64,000 nucleotides of DNA from Polyporus tsugae (Eukaryota; Basidiomycota; Agaricomycetes; Polyporales; Polyporaceae). The stretch spans positions 1,743,501-1,807,500 of the forward strand of contig JAHRBS010000010.1 in the NCBI GenBank assembly GCA_024305745.1, written 5' to 3'. This document shows, piece by piece, positions 36,661-48,492 of the stretch (the first letter of the stretch is position 1; each line of letters begins with the position of its first letter). A program made the translations under genes and the position numbers. The notes below the pieces were generated by a model. It worked only from the letters and a program-made list of their open reading frames with translations, searched no databases and was not told where the DNA came from.

Positions 36661-37028
36661 ATCCATCGTGGGTATTGATGTTTAGTGTATGACATGCAAC
36701 TTCCGCAGTGTATGACCGTCGCACCTTAGGTTTCTCGCCATACTCTCGTTTAACAACAAGTTTATGTGCCTACGAGCTTAAGTTCAGAACAGCTGCGTGT
36801 GTTGAACTTGCATCACCTGTCGCCCTCCGCTTTCCTCCGCTGTCACTGATAACATTCGTGCTATCTGGGCGACTACTTAGGTGCTTCTTTTCGGGTTGGA
36901 CCTTGTGACCACGGACATCAAGGCTGAACATTTTGCTTATATAGGATGCCTTTGGGTTTTCCACCTCATCTTACTCCCGCCGCAACGTGGGCGTTCACGC
37001 CTGGAGTCCCTTCAGTCGATTGCCTGCG
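36661..37028. other. Spacer between tandem MFS genes
   Basis: Holds the 3' UTR of MFS 2 and the promoter of MFS 3, including a TATATAG box candidate at 36938-36944. Confidence 0.5.
36938..36944 (+). promoter_or_regulatory. TATA box candidate for MFS 3
   Basis: TATATAG about 85-90 bp before the MFS 3 ATG. Position fits a fungal TATA element; no expression data. Confidence 0.4.
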
Positions 37029-38969
37029 ATGACATCCTTCAAGTCTCCTTCGCTAGTCGATATCGTTGAGCAGTCTGAGGTAGGCGTGGAGATAACCCCC
37101 TCAGAAAACGTAGATGCCGAGTTTGGTGGGCGTGAAGCACGGCAGAGATTGGAGCACAAGCTCGTTCGCAAGGTCGACATCCGCATGTCGATTCTGATTG
37201 TAATCTACATCCTGAATTATGTGCGTTTACGAATGCTCTTATGTTCCCGTCCGCGAGTCACTAATGAACCGTTACGCAGATGGATCGAAATAACATTGGG
37301 TGAGCGATGATGGGATCCGGAATTACTGTATATTGCATGCTGACGGATCGCCATAGAGCCGCCCGGCTGCGTGGGTTCGAGAAAGACCTGGGTTTGAAAG
37401 GTCAAGAGTTTGCGACTCTTCTGTCCATCCTCTATGTCGGGTACATGATCATGCAAGTGCCTTCGTGAGTAGTTCGCTGCAGCAGGAGTATCCGAGTAGC
37501 TGAAGACGCCTGGCCTTCAGGAATATGTTTCTCAACCACATCGGCAAGCCTTCAATATATCTGCCGGCGTGCATGATCATATGGGGCGTAATCTCCATTT
37601 TGACAGGTTAGAGAATACTTCCTTAGCCTTTCATGAACACACCGTCCGATACATCCCTATAGGAATCACCAAAGAGTAAGCACCGTACTCGCCACGGCCA
37701 TCTTTATACAGCTCATCCCCCCACAGCTTCACCGGCGCCCTCCTCACTCGCTTTTTCCTCGGCTTCGTCGAAGCCGCCTTCTTCCCGGGCGCGCTCTTCC
37801 TCCTCAGCAAGTGGTACACGCGCGGCGAGCTCGGCACGCGCATCGCGCTCCTCTACTGCGGCAACATCGTCTCCAACGCCTTCGGCGCGCTCATCGCCTC
37901 GGGCATCCTCGACGGCATGGACGGCAAGCTCGGGAGAGCTGCTTGGCGCTGGCTGTTCTACATCGAAGGGGCTCTGACAGTCTTCGTCGCTATATGCGCC
38001 ATCTTCATCCTCCCAGACTTCCCGACGACGACGCGATGGTTGTCGGACGAGGAGCGCAAGCTTGCGATGCGGCGCATGGAGGAGGACACAGGCGTCGGGG
38101 ACGAGGGCGAGACAGAGCTAGAGGTGGGCGGCGGCGGGCACATGGCGGGCTTGCGGCTCGCGGTGCGGGACGGGAAGGTGTGGTGGATGGCGCTGGCGAT
38201 GACGAGCTTCACCGTCGCGCTGAGCTTCAACGCGTACTTTCCGACGCTGAGCGAGACAATGGGGTTCGGCCCTACGGTCACCTTGCTCCTCTGCGCGCCG
38301 CCGTTCGTGTTTGCAGCGATAGTAACGTATGCCGTCTCGAGGTTCGTCCTTTGACTTTGGCTCCATGATGGAGGCCTGGAACTAACTTGGATCTCGTCAG
38401 ACATTCGGACGCGACCGGCGAGAGGTTCTACCATACCGCGATGCCCATTTTAATTGGAATCGTCGGGTTTGTTATCGCAATGTGCACCATGAACACTGCT
38501 GCACGCTATGTCTCATTGTGGGCAAGCCTTTTAGCAACTAACCGTCCAGACATTGCGCTGACGAGAAAGCGGTGTACAGGTTCCTCATGGCGCAATCGTA
38601 CGCCGGCTACGTCGTCCTCTTCACGTGGATTAGCAACTCGTTCCCCCGGCCCCCATCCAAGCGTGCTGTGGCCCTCGCGTTCATCAACGCCTTTTCAGAA
38701 TTTGGAGACGTGGCTGGATCGTGAGTAGCGCTTTTTTTGTTTTTGGCTTCTGAGCGATTTTGCGATTGAAAGAATTTCACAGGTACGTCTGGCCCAGACC
38801 ATGGGGACCGACTTACCGCAAGTCATACGGGATTTGCATTGCCACTGCGGGTTGCACGATTGTGATGTGTTACATCTTCAAACTGCACCTCGGGCATCTG
38901 AACCGAGAGCTCGATAAGGAGGAGGCGCAAAAGGGTATGAAGGACAAGGGATTCCGGTACCTCACTTGA
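37029..38969 (+). CDS. MFS transporter, anion:cation symporter family (paralogue 3)
   Basis: Starts MTSFKSPSLVDIVEQ, chosen because it aligns with MTSWKSS of paralogue 2, and ends KDKGFRYLT. It carries the same 12-helix plan and the same early introns, with MDRNNIGAARLRGFE spread over the second and third exons. The central loop has an extra Gly-rich segment (EVGGGGHMAGLRL) absent from paralogue 2. The conserved LLTRFFLGFVEAAFFPGALFL is intact, as is the C-terminal WPRPWGPTYRKSYGICIA, so it should be functional. A TATA-like element precedes it. Confidence 0.93.
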
Positions 38970-39137
38970 CATCCGTAATACGGTGGGGACCGCCATACTC
39001 AGTTCGTCGCATTAGCGATGGTGTCCTCTCTGTACCTGCGCTTGTGCTTGATGATGTAAGTAAGTTTGGCAACGTCAGAGTACCCCGTTTGAAGACACCA
39101 CGCAAATCATAAATGCCACGGAGAGGGTATTCTTCAC

Positions 39138-39209
39138 GGGCTTATAGCTCAGTGGTAGAGCATACGATTGCAGATCGTGTTGTCCCGTGTTCGAACCACG
39201 GTGGGCCCT
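39138..39209 (+). tRNA. tRNA-Cys (GCA)
   Basis: A 72-nt cloverleaf with no intron. The acceptor stem GGGCTTA pairs with TGGGCCC through G-T wobbles. The D arm is GCTC-AGTGGTA-GAGC. The anticodon stem TACGA/TCGTG closes a seven-base loop TTGCAGA with anticodon GCA. The T arm is CCGTG-TTCGAAC-CACGG. The discriminator base is T, the identity base for tRNA-Cys. Confidence 0.95.
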
Positions 39210-39213
39210 CTAC

Positions 39214-39218
39214 TTTTT
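39214..39218 (+). terminator. RNA polymerase III terminator of tRNA-Cys
   Basis: A run of five T residues, five bases after the mature 3' end. Confidence 0.8.
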
Positions 39219-39877
39219 GAGGCTGGCTGCTCTATCAACCTCGTTATGCGCCACTGAATGAAATTGAGGGTTGTAATTTGCGAAGCGAGTTTGGATGATA
39301 GATGTGTGGTGCTACCATGTCGCTGACGGAGTGAATGCATGATCCAGGCCTTGGGGGGCGTTACAATCGGGAAATAGACATGCCAGCATACGCCCAACCG
39401 ACAGCTCGAGGCAAAGAAACTTAAAAAGCGCAAGGATCATTTCCGCGGAACATGGTCACGAGCGGCGGGGTTAATCCGGGATCAAGTCAGGCATCGGTCA
39501 GACCGAAAACGAAGACACAACGGGCGATGTCAGCGGGAGAGTCTGAGGAGAAAGAAGACAAGTTGCGGTAAGAGTGGCCACGAGCGGTGGGAAGCAAAGG
39601 AGACCTAGACGGTAAATAGATGGCTTATCGCATGGGAACAGGCTGGAGAAGAAGGCGAGATGGAGGATGGGGGTGTCGATAGGGCATCGCACGTTGGAGG
39701 GGGCACTTGCACGTGTATGCCATCGATGCTTGACGCCAGGAAGGGAGCTGGGCTGAGCAGGGACGAGGGCAAGCGTCCGTAGACGGATGTTGAAAAGGCT
39801 GGGGATAAGTAGTGGGGATCGGAAGGAACCCCAGCCATCTGAGACTGTCAGTACTGTAAGTTAAGTTACAGGCGGAC
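39219..39877. other. Upstream region of Nem1
   Basis: About 660 bp between the tRNA terminator and the Nem1 start. No further gene recognised. Confidence 0.5.
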
Positions 39878-41602
39878 ATGGCGGTCGAGTGGCTCGACAA
39901 CCTCCGCACCGGCTGCGCGCGCTTGACCCGGCGCTCCTTGCACTCTCTCAAACCCGAGCAGCAGCCTCTGTCTCTCCTCTCTCACCCGCCCCCGCCCTCC
40001 TCCCCGCTCCTCGTCCTCGCTTTCCAAGCTCTCCTCGAGGCCGCCCTTCTCGGTGTCGGCCTCACGCCCATGAACTCCCTTGGCTATCTCTCTCGCCAGT
40101 TCGATGTCCTCGCTTCCCCCCGTGCGCCACCAAGCACCCCCACCGCCGACTCCCCACCGTTCCCGTTCAATGGCGAACGGCACGCACGGCTCAAACGCTC
40201 CGGCTCGACAAAGTCCTTCCTGGTCCCTCAACCCTCATCTTCATCCGGATGGACGCTAAAGCGCTCCTACTCGTCTCCCGCAGAGGTCAATCCGAACTTC
40301 CTCTCCCCAGCCTATTCTCTTCTCGCCCCTGCAATCTCCCGCAAGAAGCCGCCATCTCGCAGACCCTCCGTCTCTTCAACAGAGAGGACTAGCCGTCCAA
40401 AGCCTGGCGACGCGTCTCCCGCCTTCCGTCACCTGGTCTTCGTGCGCATCATCCTCCAGCTCTGGAACGCTCTTCTCGCCGCGTTGCGCTCCCTTACCAA
40501 GCTATACAGCCAGGCGCCCTCACTCGGCGCGGCAGACGACGCTGCGGTAGAAGACAATTCAGATGAGGAGGAAAAGGACACCGAGGACGAGAGTAGAGAC
40601 GAGAAGCCACCGCCCATTTCGCCTGTATTACTAGACTCAACTCCTCCATACCAACCCGCAATCCCATCCCCTCTATCTCACCCATCCTCTCCACCCCCAA
40701 AGCCCCCAGCAGGGAAGGGCCTGTCCCCGCCGTCCATATCCATACCCCCCGCCATCTCAGATTCTAAAGCTGCCCTCGCGCCTTCCTCACTTACACCTCC
40801 AGCCACCCGCTCCCGCCCAGTCACACCAACAACGCTAGGGAAACAGACTCCGTTCCACACGCCGAAAACGCTCGTGCTGGACCTAGATGAGACTTTGATC
40901 CATTCCACCTCCCGACCAATACTTTCCGCGGGCGGCTCAGGATTGTTCGGGTTCGGCAGGAGGAATAAGGGCGTAGGGTACACGGTCGAGGTCGTCTTGG
41001 GCGGTCGCAGTACACTCTACCATGTGTACAAGAGACCATTTGTCGATTATTTTCTCAGAAAGGTGAGCACCCGTCACCACGAAGTTATCCGTTGCATGCC
41101 GACCAATCCCCAATTGCGTCATAGGTATCACAATGGTACACGCTCGTTATCTTTACTGCTTCAATGCCTGAATATGCGGACCCCGTAATCGACTGGCTAG
41201 ATGCTGGTCGCGGTATATTCAGTCGTCGATATTTCCGTGAGGTTGGTGTGGCTTAGTGCTGAGCTCACCTCTAGCCCGTGCTGAACGAACTTTCGCAGCA
41301 ATGTACACAGCTCCCGAACGGATCATATACCAAGGATTTGTCGAAAGTCGAGCAAGACCTCTCTAGGGTCTGCCTAATAGACAACTCGCCGGTGTGTTAT
41401 AACATTAATGAAGGTATGGTCCCCACCGCAGGAGGTTTCTCGGTAGTCTGACGATCCCCGGTCCACAGCGAACGGGATTCCTATAGAAGGCTGGACCCAC
41501 GACCCTCACGACGAAGCCCTCCTCGACCTCCTACCTGTACTGGACTCCCTTCGCTTCACCAACGATGTTCGGCGAGTTCTCGGGATTCGCGGCTTCTCAT
41601 GA
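39878..41602 (+). CDS. NEM1: Nem1-type CTD phosphatase
   Basis: Four exons, 39878-41062, 41125-41241, 41299-41413 and 41469-41602, sum to 1551 nt, or 516 aa. A long N-terminal half holds hydrophobic stretches ([17 protein letters not shown] and [16 protein letters not shown]) and Ser/Pro-rich linkers with an acidic block. The C-terminal FCP/SCP domain starts at [14 protein letters not shown], the catalytic DxDxT motif. [24 protein letters not shown] and VCLIDNSP follow. Nem1 with Spo7 dephosphorylates the lipin Pah1 at the nuclear/ER membrane, switching phosphatidate toward triacylglycerol. The N-terminal membrane segments are consistent with this. The domain is complete. Confidence 0.93.
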
Positions 41603-42686
41603 CCCTTCCTCCGTCCTCGCACTTCCACCGCGCACGGCCTACAACGAGGTGCCTACGCGTGTGTTGTGCGAGCTGGGTGAAAGAGTACGACTGCATGTCT
41701 CGGCCCTACCTCATGTTTTGTCTCCGTCCCGTGTCATGCTTGTTCTCCGGGTCTCGGTTAAGCTGTTTCGTTCGTTCGTTCGTCGCCATCGTCGTGTCTC
41801 ACCCTGTCGTTGAAAGAACTATCATCAGCATCTGCTAATTATTCCTCAACTTACTGTCGTTCTTGCATCTCATCGAGTCTCCGCACCAAACCTCCCCGCT
41901 TCCCCGCTTTGCCCTCCCGCGCCCCATCTCGCATCCTCACCCCGACATCCCCACACCCATCCCTCCCCCAATCACACCCCCTTCTTCACGTCCCTTCGCA
42001 CTTCGCCACCCCCATACCATCATACCACGGAAATTCTGCTGTTCGAACTCTCGGATAACGCACGCATCATGTTTTCCACGCACTGAGCTATATACTAGCA
42101 CACTAATTGCTTACAAGCGGCTTGCGCGCAGCTGTTGCTGTTGTACATATATATATATACGTACTTGGCGGTACGGGTCAAGTCAAGAAGCACACCCATC
42201 GTCCCTTCATCAAAGTTTCTAGCTTCGCTGACAGCTTGACGGGCCCGTCCTCTCGTCGATCTTCCGAGACTCGGGACACATGCAGGCGGGCGGAAGAGAT
42301 GCAAAGGCTGAGATTCTATACTTCCGTTCGTGATATATATTCATCTCGTCGTCGTCAAACTGCGGGAGACAAGGTACAATGCGCGTGGACGCTTCGGCTA
42401 TGTGGGTGGGGGCGAGGAGAGAGAGAGGCAGCACTAATAGAACATGGTGGGAGAACGCCAGGAGAAGGAGAGAGAAAGGCCCCGGGGTGGTGATGGTGAT
42501 AATGTACTAACACAGACGTCAATGATTAGGTCGAGGCGAGAGAGCAGAACAGGGCGGCGGGCGCGAACGCAAACGAGGGTGCCGGGTAAAACGAACGTTC
42601 GCGTGCCAGGAGCTGACGGTGCGCGGCGCAGCTCCAGTCGGGGGGTAATCGAGTGTGCGGGGGGCTAGGGGGCTGCAGTGCTGGGA
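41603..42686. other. Convergent intergenic region, Nem1 / Snf7
   Basis: Over 1 kb with no gene. Contains a short AT dinucleotide run at about 42145-42159. Confidence 0.55.
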
Positions 42687-43775
42687 CTACATCGCCAGTG
42701 CGGCCTGTAGCTCTTTGAGCTGTGCCTCCTCGTCGTCTTCGATTGCTTGTGGTGCTGTATTCGTGTGGGGATGGGGGTGAACAATGAACATGGGTCCGCA
42801 CGAGGAAGGCAGAGGTGACGGGACGCACTTTCGTGTACCTTGCTCACTCCTCCCGGGTGGTGCACTGGTACGTGATCCTGCATGAGCTTGGCATCGAGCT
42901 CTTCCTGCTCCAGATCCGCCAGCTCCTGCTTGAGCTCGTCCTGTACAACACATCCGACGGAGAAACGTAACATATAGCATGATGGTCAGCGGTGCGCTCA
43001 GCGGACAAAGGCAGGCTGAAGGAATGACGCACGTCGTCAATCTCGCCGCCGGCATATATGTTGGACGATATCGCCTCCGAGACCTCGTTCGCAAGTTGAG
43101 TCTGCTCCTGAATCTCCGTCATCGTCTCGTCCACCGTGCCGATCGTCCTGCACCAGCACAAAGGCAAGCCCACCAGCATCAGCATCGCTATCACTACATG
43201 CGAACGCACGCGGAGGAACGGCGGCACGAGGAACGAGTGGATGATATGGAAAAGGGAACAGCAACTCACAGTTTGCCGTGCATGTCCTTTAGTGCGCCCG
43301 CCGCCTTCTTCATCGCGGCCATAGTCTCCGCGTTGAAGCTCGCGGACTCGAGCGTGTTGACCTGCATCTCGAGCTGGAAGCGCGTGTTCTGCAGTTTGTC
43401 GAGCTCCTGCTCCGACACCTTCTTCCGCCGCAGTGCCGCCGTCGCCGCTGCCCCACACACCAGCCACCATATCAGTTTCCCAGTTGGACGACATCCCGCA
43501 GGCAGGAGGAGAAGCAGAGCAATAGCCCAAGAGCACGCCGGGATGGCCCAGTGGAGGAGGCCCACTCCTCCACAAGACCAGGATCAGGGACACTCACCAG
43601 GCTTGTTGGACACCGCGTTCTGCTTCGCCTTCTTCATCTCCTCGTCAATCTTCTTCTGGAGGTAGTCCTCCTTCTTCTCTATCATCTGCAGCTGCTGCCG
43701 CAGGGTGACTATCGCATCGCGCGACGACTGCTTGGCATCGCGCCGGCCCCCAAAGTAGCTCATGAATCCGGCCAT
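42687..43775 (-). CDS. SNF7: ESCRT-III subunit Snf7 (Vps32/CHMP4)
   Basis: Five exons, 43775-43598, 43447-43270, 43147-43033, 42940-42829 and 42754-42687, sum to 651 nt, or 216 aa. The ATG at 43775 is chosen because it gives MAGFMSYFGGRRD, the usual short N-terminus; another ATG lies immediately upstream at 43778. A basic helical hairpin (LRQQLQMIEKKEDYLQKKI, then ALRRKKVSEQELDKLQNTRFQLEMQ) precedes an acidic half. The C-terminal MIM motif is EEAQLKELQAALAM. Snf7 polymerises on endosomes to sort cargo into multivesicular bodies and also acts in pH signalling through Rim20. The last intron uses a donor after HEA, which fixes the frame of the tail. Confidence 0.95.
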
Positions 43776-43778
43776 CAT

Positions 43779-44510
43779 TCTCGTACGAGCGGGTTAGAAT
43801 GGTTACAAGGGTGCCCTAGAGCGAAGCCTAATGACAAACGGGAGAGAAATAGAAGGGGTCCAAGGGGAGAGAGGTGCAGGGAGGGACGGAGTGGCAGGCT
43901 GCGTGAGGGAGAGTAACCGTGAGGCGCCCGGAGCTAATGTACGGAACGCCCGGAGTCACTCGATGTCCCCGATAAGGAAGGTCTCCATGTTGGACTCAGA
44001 GCAGCGAGCTCTCCCCGGATAGATTGGTTTGGTTTCTTTGCCATGCTTCCGTCAGCCTGGCGCAGCTCAGACTGTCAAGGCCTCCCAAGGCTGACGTGGT
44101 CGACAGTCGCTGCGCAGCAGGGCAGCCGCACGGAATGCTGTGTAAGGCTCTACCTCATCTTTGTTCAGCTGCGGTTGTAACAAACGTACAGTTACAGTAT
44201 CATTAGTATGAGACCTACTAGGTCTAATGTCTCGCAATCAAAAGAACGGCGGCAACGAGTGGAGGATATCAGAGACACAAGGGTATAAAGGCGCCCTCAG
44301 AGCACGGTGAGGCATTTTCATTCCAGCCCCACCACAGGAGGGAGACGAAGTACATAGAGACCCGTGAAGCGTGAAGCGTAAGATATTAATTAGAAGAAGC
44401 AAGTCTAATCGTGTCCATTACACGGCAGTGAAGTTAGTCGTCCTTTTTGTGGTCATCATCGCTGCGGGGCATTTATTATTAGGGGTTGGCAGCAGTGTGG
44501 AGAAACTTGC
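43779..44510. other. Upstream region of Snf7
   Basis: Spacer between two minus-strand genes. A TATAAAGG on the plus strand (about 44284) has no downstream gene. Nothing else recognised. Confidence 0.5.
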
Positions 44511-45831
44511 TCACTCCTCGTCGTCGCTTCGTGTGTCCTCGGCACCCTTGCCTGAAACTACCCGGTATGCTACGCGGCAGATCTGCGTGAACCAAACCAG
44601 CTGAATGACCTGTCGGTTGATCGTGTGAGCTCGCGGCACACGTGAACGGATGAGCAGCTTCATACCTGGAGTGCCACGAGCATACCGAAGAACGCAAGGT
44701 AGATCTCCTTCGTGAGGTAGTGCCCCCGCGAGGGGTCCCACACACGAGGGACGCGATACCACACATCCCAGGTGGCCTTGATGACCAACAGGAAGAGGAC
44801 GTGTCGGGTGAAGAACCATGACAGCATGAATACAATGAAAGCCAAGTCGCAGAGCGTGGACATGCCCAAGTAACGGAGCATCTTGGCCAACTGTCCATGA
44901 CGGGTTAGCATTGTCAATCCCTGACGCAGCCTGATGGCCGGTGCGTCCTCGGCAGCGCACGCATTGGGACTCACCGGTAGAAGACCGTCACAGAGGTCCA
45001 TGAGGACCAAGACGAGGCAGCCGATGCGAGTGTAGTTGTAGAAGTAGCTTGTGAGCTCGAGCGCGACGGTGATAACATGGTGGGCCATCATCTGCCAGTG
45101 GTCCTTTCGCCGTGCCTCGGCGTTGAGCACAAGCATTTGGTGCATGTAACACGCGGTCTGGAGCAGATAGTAGAACTTGACGGGGCCCGCGAGCGGTGTA
45201 TGAGGATAACTGGTCCAAACGTTGACTGGGTTCAAGACGGCCGTGGGGAATTTCCGATTCACATACTAGAAGTGACAAGAGGAGCGTACGCCGTGGGTTA
45301 GTTAGTGAGTCAATGCATCCAGACATCCATTCGGATCACAGACATACGCGAAGAACGCGGGACAGATAGAAGAGTGAGACGCACCACTCCGAAACACCAA
45401 CTGAACGTGTAGTATATGACGGCCCAGCCCTGCTCGGCGAAGCGCATGACGCTCCTGTTCATCTTCCTCTTCTCTGCAGGCGAAATCAAGTATTGGGCGG
45501 CATGGCCATTCCCATTCACGGCGCCATTGGCCTTTCCATTGGCCTTCCCATTGCCATTGGCAAGTGCGAGCTTGTTCTGCTTTGAGGTGTGCAGATCCCG
45601 GGTGAGTTTCCACCGGGCGAATGGCTCCCATACCCCAAGGCGCGTGACGTCGCGGAGAATGGCCATGACTGCGATAGCGGTGACGATGATACAGCCGTCG
45701 AGAAGTCCGGTGGCATAGTAGTTTGAGTCGGGGAAAGAGTCTGGTTGGGTAGGAGGTGCGGTGGGGTAGGATAGCGTGAAGAAGGGGACGAGTCGGAGCG
45801 GGAGCCATGCGGGGGCGGCTTCGGCATTCAT
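44511..45831 (-). CDS. LAG1: Ceramide synthase (Lag1/Lac1 family)
   Basis: Four exons, 45831-45385, 45265-44975, 44890-44666 and 44609-44511, sum to 1062 nt, or 353 aa. The TLC domain carries the Lag1 motif with the paired His (MAHHVITVALELTSY) and the downstream acidic run LVLVLMDLCDGLLPLAK. Six or so membrane helices are seen. The protein joins sphingoid bases to fatty acyl-CoA in the ER. Before the domain is an Asn-Gly repeat (about 45500-45560, from ATTGGC/CCATTC-type repeats). The acidic tail ends DTRSDDEE, lacks a dilysine signal and may be phosphorylated by CK2-like kinases. The start at 45831 is preferred over upstream in-frame codons because these lack a conserved sequence. Confidence 0.95.
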
Positions 45832-46321
45832 GACAGATGATATTGCTGGGGTTGACGTCAATAGTTCATGAAACGATTGTCGGGAGCGTGTGGGTACTGT
45901 GCGGCCGTTGTGGGATCCGTGGTGGGTAGGAGAGCGGAAAGTGGTGCGGAGAGGTGAGTGCAGCCAAGCAATGCTTGACAGAAACGAGCGCAGAGGGTTT
46001 TGACCGGTGGCGAGGGGGGAGAAATGTGCGGCGAGTGAGCTGGCCACGGACAGGTCACCGCTGGGTTTTTGCGCTGGTCGGGTCGAAAAACAAATCGGCC
46101 CCAACGAGTTGCAGACGCGAACGTGCCACGGCGTCTCCCCTTTTCGCCAGCGTCTCTCTGCCACGGTGTCCTCCCCGTGGGAACCACAACGTGCGCGTAC
46201 CTCGTCGTTCCTCTCCAAGTCCCATACCAAACGCCCTCGTCACATCGCCCCTCGCCGCCACTCCGCATCCCATCTCCGTCTCCGCTTCCTCCAGGCCTCC
46301 GTCCATCGGCCTGCCACAAGC
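45832..46321. other. Divergent promoter, ceramide synthase / U1A-U2B''
   Basis: A 490-bp shared upstream region. No TATA box noticed on either strand. Confidence 0.5.
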
Positions 46322-47295
46322 ATGGCGTCGTCCCAGCCAAACACCACCCTCTACATCAAAAACCTCAACGACAAGGTCAAGAAAGACGAGCTACGCACCC
46401 AGCTCTTCGCCCTCCTCACCACCTACGGCAGGATCATCGATGTCGTCGCCCTAAAGGGGCAAAAAATGAAGGGTCAGGCGTTCGTCGCCTTCACCGACTT
46501 CGCAGGCGCGACCGCCGCCATGCGTGGCTGCGAAGGTATGGTCTTCTATGATAAGCCAATGGTGCGCCGTCCGTCTCAAGGCTCCTCCCATGTCGTCCGC
46601 TTGATGCCAACGCCCCTCGCCGCCGCTACAGCATATTGAGTACGCAAAGACCAAATCGTACGCCACCCTCCGGAGAGAGGACCCCGGCTTCGTGCCGCCG
46701 ACCTCGATCCAGGTCAAGGACGCACCCACCGGCAGGCTCGCCAACGGCGGTTCGGGTGAGAAGCGGCTGAGGGACGATCGGATGGATGAGGATGCGCGCG
46801 AGGTCAAGAGGGAGCGCACGGATAGGGAAGAGGACGAGGACGATGATGAGGAGATGGAGATCGAGGATGACGACGAAGGTCCGAAGCAGGGCGGCTCCGC
46901 GAACGGTGCGCAGCCTCCAAACCTAGACGGTGCTCGCACGCGACTCACGAGAGGGAGAGATAGGCCAGATGCCAGCCACGAGCCAACAGCAGTCAGCGCG
47001 GCTTATGTGCCTCAACCTTCCACAAGAGGTCACGGACGACGTATTGGCTGTGCTATTCCAACAGTATGTCTCGAACTTTCGCCACTGCACATGCTCCTCA
47101 TGCCCCGGACCTTGCAGGTACCAAGGATTCCACTCCGTGCAAGTCGTCCCTTCTCCAACACCAAACGCGTCTGGACAGAAAGTCAAGATGGCATACGTGA
47201 TGTTCGACTCACCCGATCTCGCGTCCGTTGCAAAAGAAGCCTTGGACGGCTTCGCACTCAAGAAGGGATGGGTGATGTCTGTTTCGTATATCTAG
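46322..47295 (+). CDS. U1A/U2B''-type snRNP protein with two RRMs
   Basis: Exons 46322-46561, 46632-46929, 46976-47063 and 47118-47295 sum to 804 nt, or 267 aa. RRM1 begins NTTLYIKNLNDKVKKDELR, with RNP1 as MKGQAFVAF. A central acidic and Lys/Arg-rich linker (DREEDEDDDEEMEIEDDDEG) follows. RRM2 begins ARLMCLNLPQEVTDDVL and ends LKKGWVMSVSYI. The layout matches the U1A and U2B'' proteins that bind U1 or U2 snRNA loops in the spliceosome. Which of the two it is cannot be decided from the sequence; fungi often have one protein of this type. The donor of intron 2 is uncertain (46910 or 46929). Confidence 0.92.
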
Positions 47296-47552
47296 CTTTG
47301 TATCGCATACCGCGTAATTTGTACCTCAGCATTCTTTCCCTCAGATGACCGTCTTCACGCGTCACCTTCGACGTCGCCGGTGCACACGAGGTACATCCTT
47401 AAACGCCAGCGCGAACCCTGCCGTGCTACTTTATGCGCCTCCCACGCTTGTGCAGGCAGCACGTTGCTGTTCTTAGGCCCTTAGGGTAATACAAACTAAT
47501 TCATTCTTCCCATCCAGTTACACTACGTCCAATACTTCTAGAACTCGCACAT

Positions 47553-48492
47553 TTAGGCGGAGAGAGCCTTGTCAATAGCCTCGCCAATTTGGTGGGCAGA
47601 GGCCGGGTTCTGGCCAGTGATCAAAATACCATCCGTGACGACGCTGACCTGATGTCGAGAACGATTCCGTAAGTGTCTATATCCCTTAGCTTGAATAGAA
47701 GCAAGTACTTACTCCCCACAGCTCGGCCGCCTTCTCGTACGTGCCGCCAAGTTCCTTGATGCGTGTCTCGACCAGGAAAGGGACGTCCTACCCAAGTTCC
47801 AATGATCAGCCAAACCCAAAGATCCTCCCAGTCGTACCCACCTTAACCTTGTCAACCGCCTGCTCCTCGGCGTCCGAGAGCGCCGTCGCGCGACGGCCTT
47901 TGAAGATGCTGTCCCCGTTCGCGTCCGTTGCCCCCACGAGCGCCGCGGGCCCGTGGCACACGGCGGCCGTAACCTTGCCCGCGCGGAAGAAGTCCGACGC
48001 GAGCTTCACGTTCACCGGGTCCGTTGGGAGATCAAGCGCGGGCCCGTGGCCCCCGGGGTAGAAGACGGCGTCGTAGTCGGCGACGTTCACGTCGGAGAGC
48101 TTCTTTGCCGCGGCGAGCTTGGCATGCACCGCGGGGTCCTCGAGGAACTTGAGCACGTCGTCCTGGAACGCGGCGACGCTGCTCGCGTCGACGGGCGGGT
48201 TGGGCCCCTCGGGGGCGGCGAAGTCGATGTCGTACTTCGGCGCGAGGACTGTGGGAAGGGAATGGGAGGGAGGCCGTCAGCGTGAGGTGAATGCGAGACT
48301 TGTCGTGAGCAGCGATCAGGGACGCGCACCGTAGTATGGATGCGCAGCTTCGGGGAGGTACCAGCCCTGCGTTGGGAGATGGGTATATGCGTGCCGATCG
48401 CGTATCGCAGGTCAAGGATCTGCACGTACTGTCGGGGCGCCGAGCAAGGTCTTGTTGGCGGATGTGAAGACGAAGAGGATACGCTTGGGCAT
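47553..48492 (-). CDS. DJ-1/HSP31-like protein (paralogue 1)
   Basis: Starts MPKRILFVFTSANKTLLGA at 48492 and ends EAIDKALSA at 47553, with five or six exons and about 225 aa. It is a DJ-1/PfpI domain with the nucleophile elbow AAVCHGPAALVGA; the Cys and following His are intact. GGHGPALDLP forms the neighbouring loop. The family includes yeast Hsp31, a glutathione-independent methylglyoxal detoxifier and stress chaperone. The acidic residue of the triad lies in a loop I cannot fix. It is the downstream member of a tandem pair; the other is about 1.1 kb away on the same strand. Confidence 0.9.

Noticed and set aside
42040..42060. T-loop-like sequence gttcgaactc suggesting another tRNA
   Set aside because: The flanking bases do not form a T stem, D arm or acceptor stem.
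44284..44291. TATAAAGG box on the plus strand
   Set aside because: No plus-strand gene lies downstream before the opposing ceramide synthase 3' end.
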